Below, one piece after another: positions 33,350 to 44,171 of a stretch of DNA of 64,000 nt. Made by a program: the position numbers and the translations under genes. Source of the DNA: Shimia biformata. GTDB taxonomy: Bacteria > Pseudomonadota > Alphaproteobacteria > Rhodobacterales > Rhodobacteraceae. The DNA lies in NCBI RefSeq assembly GCF_016888515.1, contig NZ_JAFEJK010000001.1:1087475-1151474 (forward strand). The letters are read 5' to 3'. Within the stretch, counting starts at the first letter, position 1. The number at the start of each line of letters is the position of its first letter. The notes below the pieces were generated by a model. That model was not told the origin of the DNA, searched no databases, and was given only the letters and a program-made list of their open reading frames with translations.

Positions 33350-34435
33350 ATGACGAAAATAGTTCCGCAACCCGGTATCATGGACATCGCGCTGTACGTG
33401 GGCGGCCAATCCCATGTCGAGGGCGTCGCGGACGTGGTCAAACTGTCGTCGAACGAAAACCCCTATGGCTGTTCCGATGTGGCCAAGTCCGTCTATTCCA
33501 AGTCGGGGCTGGACCTGCATCGTTATCCCTCGACCGACCACGCATCGCTGCGCGCTGCGATCGGCGATGTACATGGGCTTGACCCCGACCGGATCATCTG
33601 CGGTGCGGGCTCGGACGAGGTGTTGCAATTCATCGCCCAGGCCTATGCCGGCAAGGGTGACGAGGTAATCTATACCGAACACGGCTTCTCGATGTATCCG
33701 ATCCTGGCCAAAATGGTTGGTGCGAAACCCGTCGTCGTGCCGGAACGCGAACGCGTGGTCGATGTCGATGCGATCCTGGCCGCCTGCACCCGGCGGACCA
33801 AGATCGTGTTCATCGCCAATCCCGGCAACCCGACCGGGACGATGATCGGTGGAAACGAGGTCGCGCGCCTGGCCGATGGCCTGCCCAAGGGGGCGATCCT
33901 GGTCCACGACGGTGCCTATACAGAATATGTCGAAGGTCACGACGGCGGTGCCGCGCTGGTCGAGTCCCGCGATAACGTGATCATGACCCGGACCTTTTCC
34001 AAGATCTACGGTCTGGGCGGATTGCGTATCGGCTGGGGCTACGGCCCGAAAGAGATCATCGACGTGCTGAACCGGGTCCGCCAGCCGTTCAACCTGTCCA
34101 CGGTCCAGCTGTCGGTCGCCGAAGCTGCAGTCAAGGATCAGGACTTCGTCGCCAAGTGCCGTGCTGACAACGCCAAGTGGCGGGCCTGGCTTGCCGAGGC
34201 GCTGATGGAGCATGGGGTGCCGTCCGACACGTCGACGGCCAACTTCATCCTTGCACGGTTCTCGGATCGGGCCGAAGCAGAGGCCTGTGACGACTTCTTG
34301 AAGGCGCAGGGCGTGATCGTGCGCCGGGTGACCGGATATGGCCTGCCGAACTGCCTGCGGATCACCGTCGGGGACGAGGCATCGTGCCGCCGGGTGGCCC
34401 ATATCGTCGGGCAGTTCAAAGGCGACACCGCATGA
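33350..34435 (+). CDS. hisC: Histidinol-phosphate aminotransferase
   Basis: PLP-dependent class I/II aminotransferase of 361 residues, acting late in histidine synthesis and often also on aromatic amino acids. Signatures: SSNENPYG (33-40), ANPGNPTGT (156-164), HDGAYTEY with the PLP-binding Asp (187), and [18 protein letters not shown] with the PLP Lys at 218. The ATG at 33350 has AAGGAG 7 bases upstream; the frame is open back to 33116, but that part runs into the previous gene and its terminator. It is first in a hisC-tyrA-extensin cluster, with a 4-base overlap to the prephenate dehydrogenase gene. That pairing suggests it may also supply phenylalanine or tyrosine. Confidence 0.95.
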   Translation: MTKIVPQPGIMDIALYVGGQSHVEGVADVVKLSSNENPYGCSDVAKSVYSKSGLDLHRYPSTDHASLRAAIGDVHGLDPDRIICGAGSDEVLQFIAQAYAGKGDEVIYTEHGFSMYPILAKMVGAKPVVVPERERVVDVDAILAACTRRTKIVFIANPGNPTGTMIGGNEVARLADGLPKGAILVHDGAYTEYVEGHDGGAALVESRDNVIMTRTFSKIYGLGGLRIGWGYGPKEIIDVLNRVRQPFNLSTVQLSVAEAAVKDQDFVAKCRADNAKWRAWLAEALMEHGVPSDTSTANFILARFSDRAEAEACDDFLKAQGVIVRRVTGYGLPNCLRITVGDEASCRRVAHIVGQFKGDTA

Positions 34436-35355
34436 CGGCGCCGGTTTACAACCGCGTTGCCCTGATCGGGCTTGGGTTGATTGCCTCTTCGATGTTCTGG
34501 GCGATCAAGCGCGGTGGGCTTGCAAATGAGGTCACCGGATACGCCCGGTCCGAGGCCACACGCGAAACGGCCCGCCGGATCGGACTGTGCGACGAGGTTT
34601 GCGACAGCGCCGCGGACGCGGTCCGGGATGCTGATCTTGTCGTCCTGTGCGTTCCAGTCGGGGCAATGGCCTCGGTCGCAGCCGATATCGCCCCGCATCT
34701 GAAGCCCGGCGCGACGGTTTCGGATGTTGGCTCGGTCAAACGCGCTGTGATCGACGCGGTTGGCCCGCATCTGCCCGAAACGGTCCATTTCATTCCGGCT
34801 CACCCGTTGGCCGGGACCGAGCATTCCGGCCCCGAATCCGGTTTCGCCGAACTCTTCGACAACCGCTTCACCCTGCTTGTGCCCGTCGATGGCACCGAAC
34901 CGGCAGCCACTTCGCAGCTGCGCGCATTGTGGGAAGGAATGGGCGCAAATGTTGAGGAAATGGACGCTGACCACCATGACCTGGTCTTGGCGGTCACAAG
35001 CCACGCGCCGCACCTGATCGCCTATACGATGGTCGGCGTCGCAGATGATTTGCGCCGCGTGACCGATAGTGAAGTGATCAAGTACTCGGCTGCGGGTTTC
35101 AGGGATTTCACCCGGATCGCCGCCAGCGACCCCACCATGTGGCGCGACGTGTTTCTGAACAACAAGGAAGCCACGCTTGAGATCCTTGGTCGCTTCACGG
35201 AAGAGTTGTTTGCGTTGCAACGGGCTATCCGCACCGGGGACGGTGATCAGCTGTTTGACTATTTCACCCACACGCGGGCGATCCGTCGGGGGATCATCGA
35301 AGCGGGCCAGGATACGGCCGCGCCCGATTTTGGTCGGTCCGGCAAGAAAACGTGA
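34432..35355 (+). CDS. Prephenate/arogenate dehydrogenase family protein
   Basis: Oxidatively decarboxylates prephenate or arogenate in tyrosine synthesis. The 307-residue protein starts with a Rossmann NAD(P) motif [19 protein letters not shown] (residues 9-27). It then shows [34 protein letters not shown] with the catalytic His, and [12 protein letters not shown] with the second His region. Its ATG overlaps the hisC stop by 4 bases, and its stop overlaps the GTG of the extensin-like gene by 4. Coupling with hisC is common in alphaproteobacteria and fits a shared aromatic/histidine aminotransfer role. Specificity for prephenate over arogenate cannot be told. Confidence 0.94.
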   Translation: MTAPVYNRVALIGLGLIASSMFWAIKRGGLANEVTGYARSEATRETARRIGLCDEVCDSAADAVRDADLVVLCVPVGAMASVAADIAPHLKPGATVSDVGSVKRAVIDAVGPHLPETVHFIPAHPLAGTEHSGPESGFAELFDNRFTLLVPVDGTEPAATSQLRALWEGMGANVEEMDADHHDLVLAVTSHAPHLIAYTMVGVADDLRRVTDSEVIKYSAAGFRDFTRIAASDPTMWRDVFLNNKEATLEILGRFTEELFALQRAIRTGDGDQLFDYFTHTRAIRRGIIEAGQDTAAPDFGRSGKKT

Positions 35356-36257
35356 AACGGCTGGCGGCCATAACCGCCACAGCTCTGCTGGCGACGGTCG
35401 CGGCAGCCAATGCGCCGGATCGCTCGCTGCGCCCGGTCGCACGCGAGGACGTCTTTCCTGTCGCGCTGCCCAGCCTTGCCCCCAACGTGTCCCTGCGCCC
35501 GGTTCTGCGTCCACGTGGAATTGCTGATACAAAACCGTGGCAAGGCGGGACGAATACAGTTGCGGCGTCAGTGGCATCAGCTTCGACCGCGGCAGTGGTG
35601 ACCGCGCCGAAACCACGGAATACAGCGCCCCCAGCTACACCCGCAGCGCTTCCAGTCGGCCGGGATGCCGCCGAATCCGGGGCGGTGGGTCGCACAACTT
35701 CTGCTCCGCGCAAAGTCGCGCGTTCGGGCCCCGGCGCAGTCTGCAAGGACCGTGATCTGCAGGGCGTCGTGATCGGCAATGTCCCCGGCAAGATGAACGG
35801 TTGCGGAATCAAGTCGGGCGCGGTCCGGCTTTATTCGGTGTCGGGCGTGACCCTCTCGACCCCGGCGGTCATGGAATGCCAGACGGCAAAGGCGCTGAAG
35901 TCCTGGGTCGACAATGGTGCCAGGAAATCCGTGGGCCGGTTTGGTGGTGGTATCGAGGAACTGAAGGTTGCGGCGGGGTATTCCTGCCGGACCCGCAACA
36001 ACAAGAGTGGTGCCAAGATCTCGGAACACGGCAAAGGGCGGGCCATCGACATCTCGGCGGTCAAACTGGTGGATGGCAGTCATATTTCGGTGCTTGATGA
36101 CTGGGGCAAGGGCAAACGCGGGCGTATCCTGGCCAAGATGCACAAATCCGCCTGCGGCCCGTTCGGAACGGTCCTTGGTCCAAAAGCCGACCGCTATCAC
36201 AAGGACCATTTCCACTTTGACGTGGCGCGCTATCGCAGCGGACCCTACTGCCGTTAG
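35352..36257 (+). CDS. Extensin-like family protein, periplasmic
   Basis: The 301-residue protein starts at a GTG overlapping the tyrA-like stop by 4 bases. A signal peptide ([21 protein letters not shown]) is followed by a Pro/Ala/Val-rich linker of about 100 residues. The C-terminal domain matches PF06904 (extensin-like): GVVIGNVPGKMNGCGIKSGAVRLYSV, ARKSVGRFGGGIEELKVAAGYSCR, SEHGKGRAIDIS and KDHFHFDVARYRSGPYCR. The spaced His and Asp residues resemble the zinc site of D-Ala-D-Ala carboxypeptidase-like (LAS) enzymes, so a peptidoglycan role is plausible. Four or more Cys suggest disulfides. It may share the hisC-tyrA transcript by position only. Confidence 0.85.
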   Translation: MKRLAAITATALLATVAAANAPDRSLRPVAREDVFPVALPSLAPNVSLRPVLRPRGIADTKPWQGGTNTVAASVASASTAAVVTAPKPRNTAPPATPAALPVGRDAAESGAVGRTTSAPRKVARSGPGAVCKDRDLQGVVIGNVPGKMNGCGIKSGAVRLYSVSGVTLSTPAVMECQTAKALKSWVDNGARKSVGRFGGGIEELKVAAGYSCRTRNNKSGAKISEHGKGRAIDISAVKLVDGSHISVLDDWGKGKRGRILAKMHKSACGPFGTVLGPKADRYHKDHFHFDVARYRSGPYCR

Positions 36258-36260
36258 GCC

Positions 36261-36310
36261 CTTCCCATTGCCTGAAATACCTCGGGGAGATTGAGGGGCG
36301 GCGCCCCTCA
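36261..36310 (-). repeat. Intergenic hairpin-plus-tail repeat, copy D
   Basis: On the minus strand GAGGGGCGCCGCCCCTC (36293-36309), a perfect GC palindrome, is followed by AATCTCCCCGAGGTATTTCA and then GGCAATGGGAAG. The order and tail agree with copy C. It lies between the extensin-like gene and ggt, oriented against both. Confidence 0.78.
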
Positions 36311-36378
36311 TCCAAAAAACCTGTGCGCCGCAGGCGCTCCATTTGATAGCCTGAGGTGGCAGAGGTCAGGAGGTCGAC

Positions 36379-38157
36379 ATGCTGAAATCGGTCATCGCGG
36401 GATTGCTTCTTCTTACGGCAGGGGCGGCTGTGGCGCAGGAGGCCGCGGACAGCGTCGCGCCCGAAAGCGCGACCCGGACCGGGGCGACGCAAATCGGCTT
36501 GTTGCGCGCGGCGCAAACGGCCAAGGACGCGGGACAGCCTGTCACCGCGGAAAACTGGATGGTGGCCGCCGCCCATCCGCTTGCCGTGGCCGCAGGCGCG
36601 CGGGTGTTGTCCGAGGGCGGCACCGCTGCGGATGCAATGGTGGCGGTGCAGGCGGTCCTGGGTCTTGTCGAGCCGCAAAGCTCGGGTCTGGGAGGCGGCG
36701 CCTTTCTTCTGTGGTACGACGCGGCAACTGGCTTGCTCACGACGCTGGACGGTCGGGAGACCGCGCCTCTGGCTGCTACGCCTCGGCTGTTTCTGGACAG
36801 CGACGGCGAACCTCTGGGGTTCTTCGATGCGGTGATCGGCGGGTTGTCGGTTGGTGTGCCCGGCACCCCGAAACTGATGGAAGAGGTGCATCGTCGCTGG
36901 GGGCGCCTTTCCTGGCCCGACCTTTTTGACGAGGCTATCGACCACGCAAAAAACGGATTCGCCGTGTCACCTCGCATGGCGGCATCTGTGGCGCGGGATG
37001 CGGCACAGCTGGCGCAGCATCCCGCCACGGCGGACTATTTCCTGCCCGACGGTGTTCCGGTGGCCGAGGGGCACATCCTGAAAAACCCAGCCTATGCCGA
37101 CAGCCTTACGACCCTTGCCACCATTGGCGCAGCGCCCTTCTACTCGGGCGCGATTGCCAACCAGATCGTGGATGCGGTGCGCGGCGCCAACCGTCCCGGC
37201 GCTCTCAGTGCAATTGATCTGGCGCTTTATTCGGTGAAGGAACGCCCGCCCGTCTGCGTGGCTTACCGTGGCCATGAGGTCTGCGGCATGGGGCCGCCGT
37301 CTTCCGGCGGGGTTGCCGTGGGTCAGATCCTTGGGCTGCTGGCACCTTTCGACATGGCTGCGTTGGGCCCTGACGATCCGCAAAGCTGGCGCTTGATCGG
37401 AGATGCCTCTCGGCTCGCCTTTGCCGACAGGGGGCGCTATCTGGCCGACAGTGATTTTGTGCCTGTTCCGGTCAAGGGGCTGTTGGATCCCGACTACCTG
37501 ACCACGCGCTCTGGTATGTTGCACCGCGACGACGCTTTGCCGACTGTTGCGCCGGGCGCGCCAGAGTTCGACCACGCGTTGATCTGGGCTGATGATGATG
37601 CGATTGAGTATCCGGCGACCTCGCATATCTCGATCGTCGACAGCTATGGCAATGCCCTGTCGATGACCACGACGATCGAGAACGGGTTTGGCAGCCGCGT
37701 GATGGCGGCAGGGTTCTTGCTCAACAACGAGTTGACCGATTTCTCGTTCAGGTCGCATCGCGACGGGGTGCCGGTTGCGAACCGCGTCGAACCGGGCAAA
37801 CGGCCGCGATCGTCCATGGCGCCGACGATCGTGTTGAAGCATGGCAGGCCTGTAATCGTTGCTGGGTCGCCGGGTGGAAGCTCGATCATTGGTTATGTGG
37901 CCAAGACCCTGATCGCGATGATCGACTGGGGATTGGATCCGCAACAGGCGGTTTCGTTGCCCAACCGGATCAACCGCTTTGGCACCTATTCTGTTGAGGA
38001 TGACGCGCTGGTCCCCGACCTTGAGGCGCTGGGATACAAGGTCCGGCAGGTCGACATGAATTCGGGTCTGCACGTGATCGCGATTGGTTCGGGCGGGCCT
38101 CGAAAACTGTCTGGCGGAGCGGACCCCCGTCGCGAAGGGTTGGCTTTTGGCAATTGA
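36379..38157 (+). CDS. ggt: Gamma-glutamyltranspeptidase
   Basis: A periplasmic enzyme that cleaves gamma-glutamyl bonds such as in glutathione, made as a precursor that splits itself into two subunits. The 592-residue protein has a signal peptide (ends TAGAAVAQ). EPQSSGLGGGAFLLWYD (about 98-114) is the substrate-binding loop. The autocleavage nucleophile is Thr414 in YPATSHISIVDSYGNALSMTTTI. SPGGSSIIGYV, GKRPRSSMAPTIV and the small-subunit core follow. The ATG follows AGGAGG at 36368-36373. It stands alone. Confidence 0.95.
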   Translation: MLKSVIAGLLLLTAGAAVAQEAADSVAPESATRTGATQIGLLRAAQTAKDAGQPVTAENWMVAAAHPLAVAAGARVLSEGGTAADAMVAVQAVLGLVEPQSSGLGGGAFLLWYDAATGLLTTLDGRETAPLAATPRLFLDSDGEPLGFFDAVIGGLSVGVPGTPKLMEEVHRRWGRLSWPDLFDEAIDHAKNGFAVSPRMAASVARDAAQLAQHPATADYFLPDGVPVAEGHILKNPAYADSLTTLATIGAAPFYSGAIANQIVDAVRGANRPGALSAIDLALYSVKERPPVCVAYRGHEVCGMGPPSSGGVAVGQILGLLAPFDMAALGPDDPQSWRLIGDASRLAFADRGRYLADSDFVPVPVKGLLDPDYLTTRSGMLHRDDALPTVAPGAPEFDHALIWADDDAIEYPATSHISIVDSYGNALSMTTTIENGFGSRVMAAGFLLNNELTDFSFRSHRDGVPVANRVEPGKRPRSSMAPTIVLKHGRPVIVAGSPGGSSIIGYVAKTLIAMIDWGLDPQQAVSLPNRINRFGTYSVEDDALVPDLEALGYKVRQVDMNSGLHVIAIGSGGPRKLSGGADPRREGLAFGN

Positions 38158-38234
38158 CCCCGCCGATCTGATTGACCGCCGTGCCTTGAACGCTTAACTC
38201 GTTTAGCAAGCCACAACAATTGGGAGGATGATCC

Positions 38235-39641
38235 ATGGCCAAGGTTGCAAATCTGCCGCGCAACGAAACCGGTATTTCTGCGGCACTGGGCATTCTCAAG
38301 CAGAAATTTGGTGAGAAACTGCAAACCGGGCAGTCGGTGCGCGAGCAACATGCCCATACCACCACTTGGATCCCGAACCAGCCCGCCGACGCTGTGGTGT
38401 ATCCGCAATCGACCGAAGAAGTTGCCGAGATCGTCAAGATCTGTGCCGAACACAAGGTTCCCGTGATCGGTTTCGGCACCGGTACTTCGCTTGAGGGGCA
38501 CGTGAACGCGCCGGCCGGCGGCATCTGCGTCGACATGAGCGAGATGAACCAGATCCTTGCCGTTCATCCCGAAGACCTGGACTGTGTGGTGCAGCCGGGG
38601 GTGACGCGGGAGCAGCTGAATACCTACCTGCGTGATCAGGGGCTTTTCTTTCCCATCGACCCGGGTGCCAATGCGTCGCTTGGGGGAATGACCGCAACTC
38701 GCGCCAGCGGCACCAATGCGGTCCGCTATGGCACCATGCGCGACAACGTTATCGCGCTTGAGGTGGTCACGCCGCAGGGTGAGATCATCCGCACAGCCAC
38801 CCGCGCCAAGAAGACCAGTGCAGGCTATGACATGACCCGGCTATATGTCGGGTCCGAGGGCACCCTGGGCCTGGTCACCGAGATCACCCTGCGACTGCAG
38901 GGCATCCCCGAGGCGATGTCGTCTGCACGTTGTTCGTTCGAAACCGTCGACGCCGCGTGCCAGGCGGTGATGATGACCATTCAATACGGCATCCCCGTCG
39001 CCCGGATTGAACTTCTGGATGCGCTGGCGGTGCAGGCGGTGAATGGCCATTCCAAGCTGGACCTGCCCGAGACGCCCCTGCTTTTGCTGGAGTTCCATGG
39101 ATCGGAAAACTCGGTCGCGGAACAGGCGGAACTGTTCGGCTCTATCGCCGAAGATGTTGGCGGCACCGGTTTTGAATGGACCGCCAACGCCGAAGAACGC
39201 AACAAGCTGTGGCAGGCGCGGCATGATTTCTACTGGGCGTCGATGGCGCTCAAACCCGGCTGTTCCGCCCACGCAACCGATGCCTGTGTGCCGATTTCCC
39301 GCCTCGCCGATTGTGTCAATGCCGCCGTCGCCAAGGCGCAGGAACTTGGATTGTTCGCACCTCTGGTCGGCCATGTCGGGGATGGGAATTTCCACATCTC
39401 GCCCATCGTCGACAAGGACAACCCGAAAGAGCGCGCCGCAGCTGAGGACTTTACCCGCTGGCTGGCTGAAACCGCGATCTCGATGGGCGGCACATGCACT
39501 GGTGAACACGGGATCGGGCAGGGCAAACAGGATTACCTGCGCCCTGAACTGGGCGGCACTGTGGACTTGATGAAGACGATCAAGCGGGCGCTGGACCCGG
39601 ACAACATCATGAACCCCGGCAAGATCTTTCGCCAGGACTAA
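38235..39641 (+). CDS. FAD-linked oxidase, GlcD / D-lactate dehydrogenase (cytochrome) type
   Basis: A 468-residue flavoprotein. The FAD-binding PCMH domain has VVYPQSTEEVAEIVKIC, PVIGFGTGTSLEGHVNAP and DPGANASLGGMTATRASGTNAVRYGTMRDNVIALEVVTP. The C-terminal domain has PLVGHVGDGNFHISPIV with the metal/active-site His pair and GGTCTGEHGIGQGKQDYL. These fit D-2-hydroxyacid dehydrogenases (glycolate, D-lactate). The ATG follows GGGAGG at 38220-38226. A single gene, convergent with the glyoxylate reductase gene (39648-40577), which handles a related metabolite. The true substrate, glycolate or D-lactate, cannot be settled from sequence alone. Confidence 0.92.
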   Translation: MAKVANLPRNETGISAALGILKQKFGEKLQTGQSVREQHAHTTTWIPNQPADAVVYPQSTEEVAEIVKICAEHKVPVIGFGTGTSLEGHVNAPAGGICVDMSEMNQILAVHPEDLDCVVQPGVTREQLNTYLRDQGLFFPIDPGANASLGGMTATRASGTNAVRYGTMRDNVIALEVVTPQGEIIRTATRAKKTSAGYDMTRLYVGSEGTLGLVTEITLRLQGIPEAMSSARCSFETVDAACQAVMMTIQYGIPVARIELLDALAVQAVNGHSKLDLPETPLLLLEFHGSENSVAEQAELFGSIAEDVGGTGFEWTANAEERNKLWQARHDFYWASMALKPGCSAHATDACVPISRLADCVNAAVAKAQELGLFAPLVGHVGDGNFHISPIVDKDNPKERAAAEDFTRWLAETAISMGGTCTGEHGIGQGKQDYLRPELGGTVDLMKTIKRALDPDNIMNPGKIFRQD

Positions 39642-39647
39642 GGTGGG

Positions 39648-40577
39648 TCAGTATCCCGTTTCGGGGTCAACGAGGTAAAGAAGCGGCTCGCCCGCTTCGC
39701 CGCGCCGGACGTTTTCGGCAATCACCTCTGAGGCGGTTTTTGGCCGGGTCTCGGCAGCGATGTGCGGCGTGACCGTGACCTTGGGATGGCTCCAGAACGG
39801 GTGGTCGCCGGGCAGCGGTTCGACGCGAAAGACGTCCAGCGTGGCATGTGCGATTTGGCCCGTGTCCAGCGCTGCCAAAAGCGCGCCATCGTCGATCAGC
39901 GGGCCTCGGCCGGGATTGATGATGATCGCGCCCTTGGGCATCAGCGCCAGCGTTTCGGCATTAATGACGTTCTCAGTGTCCGGTGTCTTGGGCAGCAGCA
40001 GGACAAGGATATCCGCCGTCGCCAGCGCTTGCCTCAGCCCGGCCTCACCACTGAGGCAATGGACAAGGTCGTCCTGTTTCTGCGTCCGACTCCAGCCGGT
40101 GACCGGAAATCCCAATTGCGCCAGTGCTCGCCCGCAGGCCATGCCCAGCTTACCCACCCCCAAGACCGTGACGCGCCGGTCGCCGGCCAACGGTGGGATG
40201 ACCGGATCCCATGTGCCGTCCTGATTGAGGATCTGGCGGTCCATGCCAAGGTGATGGCGCAGCGTGTGTCCGACGACCCATTCGGTCATGGATTGCGTCA
40301 GCCCGTGATCCACCATGCGCGTCAGGGGCATCGTCAAGGTCGCATTGCCGACAATTGCCTCGACTCCGGCCCAGATGTTCAACACCGCCTTGCAGCGGGT
40401 ATAGGGCGTGAAATCCTGCACGTCGCCATTTGGGGCATAAACGATGTAGTCAACGTCGCCCGGCGCAAAATCGCGACGCAGATCGACAGACAGTCCCTTG
40501 TCGCGGAACGCTGCCTTGAGAGTGGCTTCGTAGGTTGGCCAGCGTTCTTCGCGGGCGGCAAACAGGACGTTAATCAT
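39648..40577 (-). CDS. ghrA: Glyoxylate/hydroxypyruvate reductase A-like
   Basis: NAD(P)H-dependent reductase of glyoxylate and hydroxypyruvate, D-2-hydroxyacid dehydrogenase family, 309 residues. The dinucleotide-binding motif is VTVLGVGKLGMACGRALAQLG (about residues 134-154). The catalytic Arg lies in IINPGRGPLIDD, Glu in DVFRVEPLPGDHPFW, and His in VTVTPHIAAETRP. This order and spacing match GhrA. Its ATG overlaps the stop of the upstream VOC gene by 4 bases. Convergent to the FAD oxidase gene with a 6-base gap. A role in glycolate or photorespiration-like C2 metabolism is plausible. Confidence 0.9.
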   Translation of the reverse strand: MINVLFAAREERWPTYEATLKAAFRDKGLSVDLRRDFAPGDVDYIVYAPNGDVQDFTPYTRCKAVLNIWAGVEAIVGNATLTMPLTRMVDHGLTQSMTEWVVGHTLRHHLGMDRQILNQDGTWDPVIPPLAGDRRVTVLGVGKLGMACGRALAQLGFPVTGWSRTQKQDDLVHCLSGEAGLRQALATADILVLLLPKTPDTENVINAETLALMPKGAIIINPGRGPLIDDGALLAALDTGQIAHATLDVFRVEPLPGDHPFWSHPKVTVTPHIAAETRPKTASEVIAENVRRGEAGEPLLYLVDPETGY

Positions 40578-40984
40578 GTTGCGAAAATTCCGTCCATATC
40601 GGCGAAACCCTTGACCTCGATCGGATTGCCGAACGGGTCGCGGAAGAACATCGTGGATTGTTCACCCGGTTCACCGGCGAAGCGGGTGAAGGGTTCCAGC
40701 ACGAAATCGACCCCTTTGTCGCGCAGCCGCTGGGCCAGTTCGTCCCACTCAGGTTTTGGCAGGATCACCCCGAGATGCGGCATCGGCACCAGATGATCTC
40801 CGACATGACCGGTATTGGCGGTCTGGAACGGTGCGCCCAAATGAAGCGATATCTGGTGACCGAAAAAGTTGAAGTCGACCCAGGTTTCAGTGCTGCGCCC
40901 CTCAGCACACCCCAGAACGTCGCCATAAAACGCCCGCGCCTGATCGAGATCGCCGACGTTGTAGGCCAGATGGAAAACCGACAT
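40574..40984 (-). CDS. VOC family protein (glyoxalase-like)
   Basis: A 136-residue single-module VOC protein. FHLAYNVGDLDQARAFYGDVLGC (residues 4-26) holds the first candidate metal His, HLGAPFQTANTGHVGDHLVPMPHLGVIL the second, and MFFRDPFGNPIEVKGFAD the terminal Glu. The family covers glyoxalase I, fosfomycin-resistance-like and dioxygenase-like proteins; which applies here is unclear. Its stop overlaps the ghrA ATG by 4 bases, so the two genes are one transcription unit. A link to glyoxylate or methylglyoxal chemistry is possible from this pairing but not shown. Confidence 0.85.
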   Translation of the reverse strand: MSVFHLAYNVGDLDQARAFYGDVLGCAEGRSTETWVDFNFFGHQISLHLGAPFQTANTGHVGDHLVPMPHLGVILPKPEWDELAQRLRDKGVDFVLEPFTRFAGEPGEQSTMFFRDPFGNPIEVKGFADMDGIFAT

Positions 40985-41063
40985 CCGATGTCTCCTGTTT
41001 GCTGATTTGCCCCACTCGGGCCATATCGCGGCGGGAAAGGCAACCCTTGTGGCCCAGCAAATG

Positions 41064-41088
41064 AAAAAGGGCGCCGAAACCGGCGCCC
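41064..41088 (-). terminator. Intrinsic terminator of the groES-groEL operon
   Basis: GGGCGCCG (41069-41076) and CGGCGCCC (41081-41088) form a perfect 8-bp stem; on the minus strand the stem ends in TTTTT. It lies about 30 bases past the groEL stop. Confidence 0.92.
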
Positions 41089-41117
41089 TTTCCCGAATTC
41101 CCGGAAGGGAGGCGTGA

Positions 41118-42779
<1,662 letters not shown>

Positions 42780-42801
42780 CTAGATGTTCCGGGTCCGACG
42801 A

Positions 42802-43089
42802 TCAGGCAATGATGCCCATGATGTCGGATTCTTTCATGATCAGCAGCTCTTCACCGTCGAGGGTGATTTCGGTGCCGGACCACTTGCCGAACAGGATCTT
42901 GTCACCTGCTTTGACGTCCAGCGCGATACGCGCGCCGTTGTCATCACGCAGGCCTTCGCCTACGGCGACAACTTCGCCCTCGGCCGGTTTTTCCTTGGCG
43001 CTGTCGGGGATGATCAGCCCGCCTGCGGTTTTTTCTTCGCTTTCTACGCGGCGAACAAGCACGCGGTCATGCAGCGGAGTAAATGCCAT
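42802..43089 (-). CDS. groES: Co-chaperonin GroES (10 kDa)
   Basis: The 95-residue heptameric lid of the GroEL cage. Segments: [40 protein letters not shown] (the mobile loop contains the hydrophobic GLII), [33 protein letters not shown]. It is the first gene of the operon, with a leader of about 85 bases downstream of its promoter and CIRCE element. The unusual Trp in FGKWSG is a variant of the common YSGTE. Confidence 0.98.
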   Translation of the reverse strand: MAFTPLHDRVLVRRVESEEKTAGGLIIPDSAKEKPAEGEVVAVGEGLRDDNGARIALDVKAGDKILFGKWSGTEITLDGEELLIMKESDIMGIIA

Positions 43090-43141
43090 TTGTAGGTTTC
43101 CCTATGCTAGTTTTGTCTCCCTGACTCCTTCAGCGGAGCCG

Positions 43142-43168
43142 TTAGCACTCCCAATCGGCGAGTGCTAA
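43142..43168 (-). promoter_or_regulatory. CIRCE operator (HrcA-binding) upstream of groES
   Basis: A perfect inverted repeat: TTAGCACTC, nine bases, GAGTGCTAA. This is the exact CIRCE consensus bound by the heat-shock repressor HrcA. It lies between the promoter and groES, 53 bases before the ATG. hrcA itself is not in the window. Confidence 0.97.
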
Positions 43169-43175
43169 CGGCGCA

Positions 43176-43204
43176 TAGTTAGGAAGGCCCCGTGCGCGAG
43201 TCAA
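43176..43204 (-). promoter_or_regulatory. groES-groEL promoter (sigma-70 type)
   Basis: On the minus strand TTGACT (43199-43204) and TAACTA (43176-43181) are 17 bases apart. The predicted transcription start would fall at or just before the CIRCE element, which fits repression by HrcA. An RpoH contribution is possible but no classic heat-shock consensus is seen. Confidence 0.68.
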
Positions 43205-43250
43205 CAGGGGTGGTTGAGAAATTTGTACCTATTCCAGCGGCTCGGGGGCG

Positions 43251-44096
43251 TCATGCGCTTTGCCGGATGAACTCGGCGACCTGGTCCTGGAAGCCTGTGT
43301 TCGCGGCAAGGCGGGGCATGCGGCGTTGACGCCCGCGCGCCACAAACAGACCGCTGGCACCATTCATCGCCTCGGGCGGCAGGGCGGCCAAAATCTGTCT
43401 GGCTGATGTCTCGGGTTTTTTGAACCACCCGGAAAATGGCCGTACCAGAACGGGAACGCCATCGCCACGTGCCATACCGGTTGCCGTCGGGCCGGGATCG
43501 ACGGCCCTAAGAAGAATGCCCTCGCTGGCCCATTCCGCCGCGTCGTGGGCGACCATGGCGGCAATCATCGCCTTGGACGTCGCATAGGCGCCCATCATGC
43601 CCGGCTTGCCGAAATTGGGTGTGCCCCCCTTGCGCCAGGGGTCTTTTGCCCCGTTGGCAGCGCCCGACGACATGTGAAGCACCACCGATTTTCGGCCCGT
43701 ATCGGCACCACGCGCCAGGGACGCGCGCAAAGCTTCCTGGATCTGATGAGCGGCCAGGACGTTGCCGTGGACATGCCACTCGATCCCGGCCTCGCTGTGA
43801 CGCGGTTGGCCACTCAGCACCCCGGCCAGATTGATCAACGCATTCAGCGACGGATGGTCGTGGGATATCTGCGTGAGGGTTGCGGACAAGGACGCGCGGT
43901 CCATCATGTCTGCAGCATAGGCCCAAAACGATTGCCCCGGATATTCGTGCATCAACCTTTCACGCAGTTTTTGTGCCTGCGTTTGCTGGCGTGCCATCAG
44001 GATCAGATCCCATCCCTGCGATGCCATCTGGTCGACGACCTGTCCCCCGATCCCGCCCGTCACCCCGGAAACCAGCGCCTTCCCCACTTCTGTCAT
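43251..44096 (-). CDS. Short-chain dehydrogenase/reductase (SDR)
   Basis: A 281-residue Rossmann oxidoreductase. The cofactor motif is a TGGIGG variant at residues 13-18 (ALVSGVTGGIGGQVVDQMA), the NNAG equivalent is INLAGVLSG, and the catalytic triad is Ser in VLHMSSGAANG with YATSK (Tyr-x-x-x-Lys) about 35 residues later. PGPTATGMA follows. The C-terminal part (about 60 residues) extends past the core. It is divergently arranged with a MarR regulator 75 bases away, a layout that often means the regulator controls the enzyme gene. The substrate is unknown. Confidence 0.88.
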   Translation of the reverse strand: MTEVGKALVSGVTGGIGGQVVDQMASQGWDLILMARQQTQAQKLRERLMHEYPGQSFWAYAADMMDRASLSATLTQISHDHPSLNALINLAGVLSGQPRHSEAGIEWHVHGNVLAAHQIQEALRASLARGADTGRKSVVLHMSSGAANGAKDPWRKGGTPNFGKPGMMGAYATSKAMIAAMVAHDAAEWASEGILLRAVDPGPTATGMARGDGVPVLVRPFSGWFKKPETSARQILAALPPEAMNGASGLFVARGRQRRMPRLAANTGFQDQVAEFIRQSA

Positions 44097-44171
44097 TGTC
44101 CAAACCCTTTTGTCGTGAGATAATTCATAGTGAAATTATATACCGTATACACATACACTATATGGATTGCA
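44097..44171. promoter_or_regulatory. Divergent promoter region with a candidate MarR operator
   Basis: This AT-rich 75-base gap lies between the divergent SDR and marR genes. ATAATT (44120-44125) and AATTAT (44134-44139) form an inverted repeat with 8-base spacing. GTATAC (44145-44150) is a further 6-base palindrome. Both are possible MarR-dimer sites and would overlap promoters on either strand. This is a positional inference; no footprint consensus is known for this regulator. Confidence 0.45.

Noticed and set aside
34138..35616. Minus-strand open frame of 492 codons
   Set aside because: Antisense to hisC, the prephenate dehydrogenase gene and the extensin-like gene, all of which are certain.
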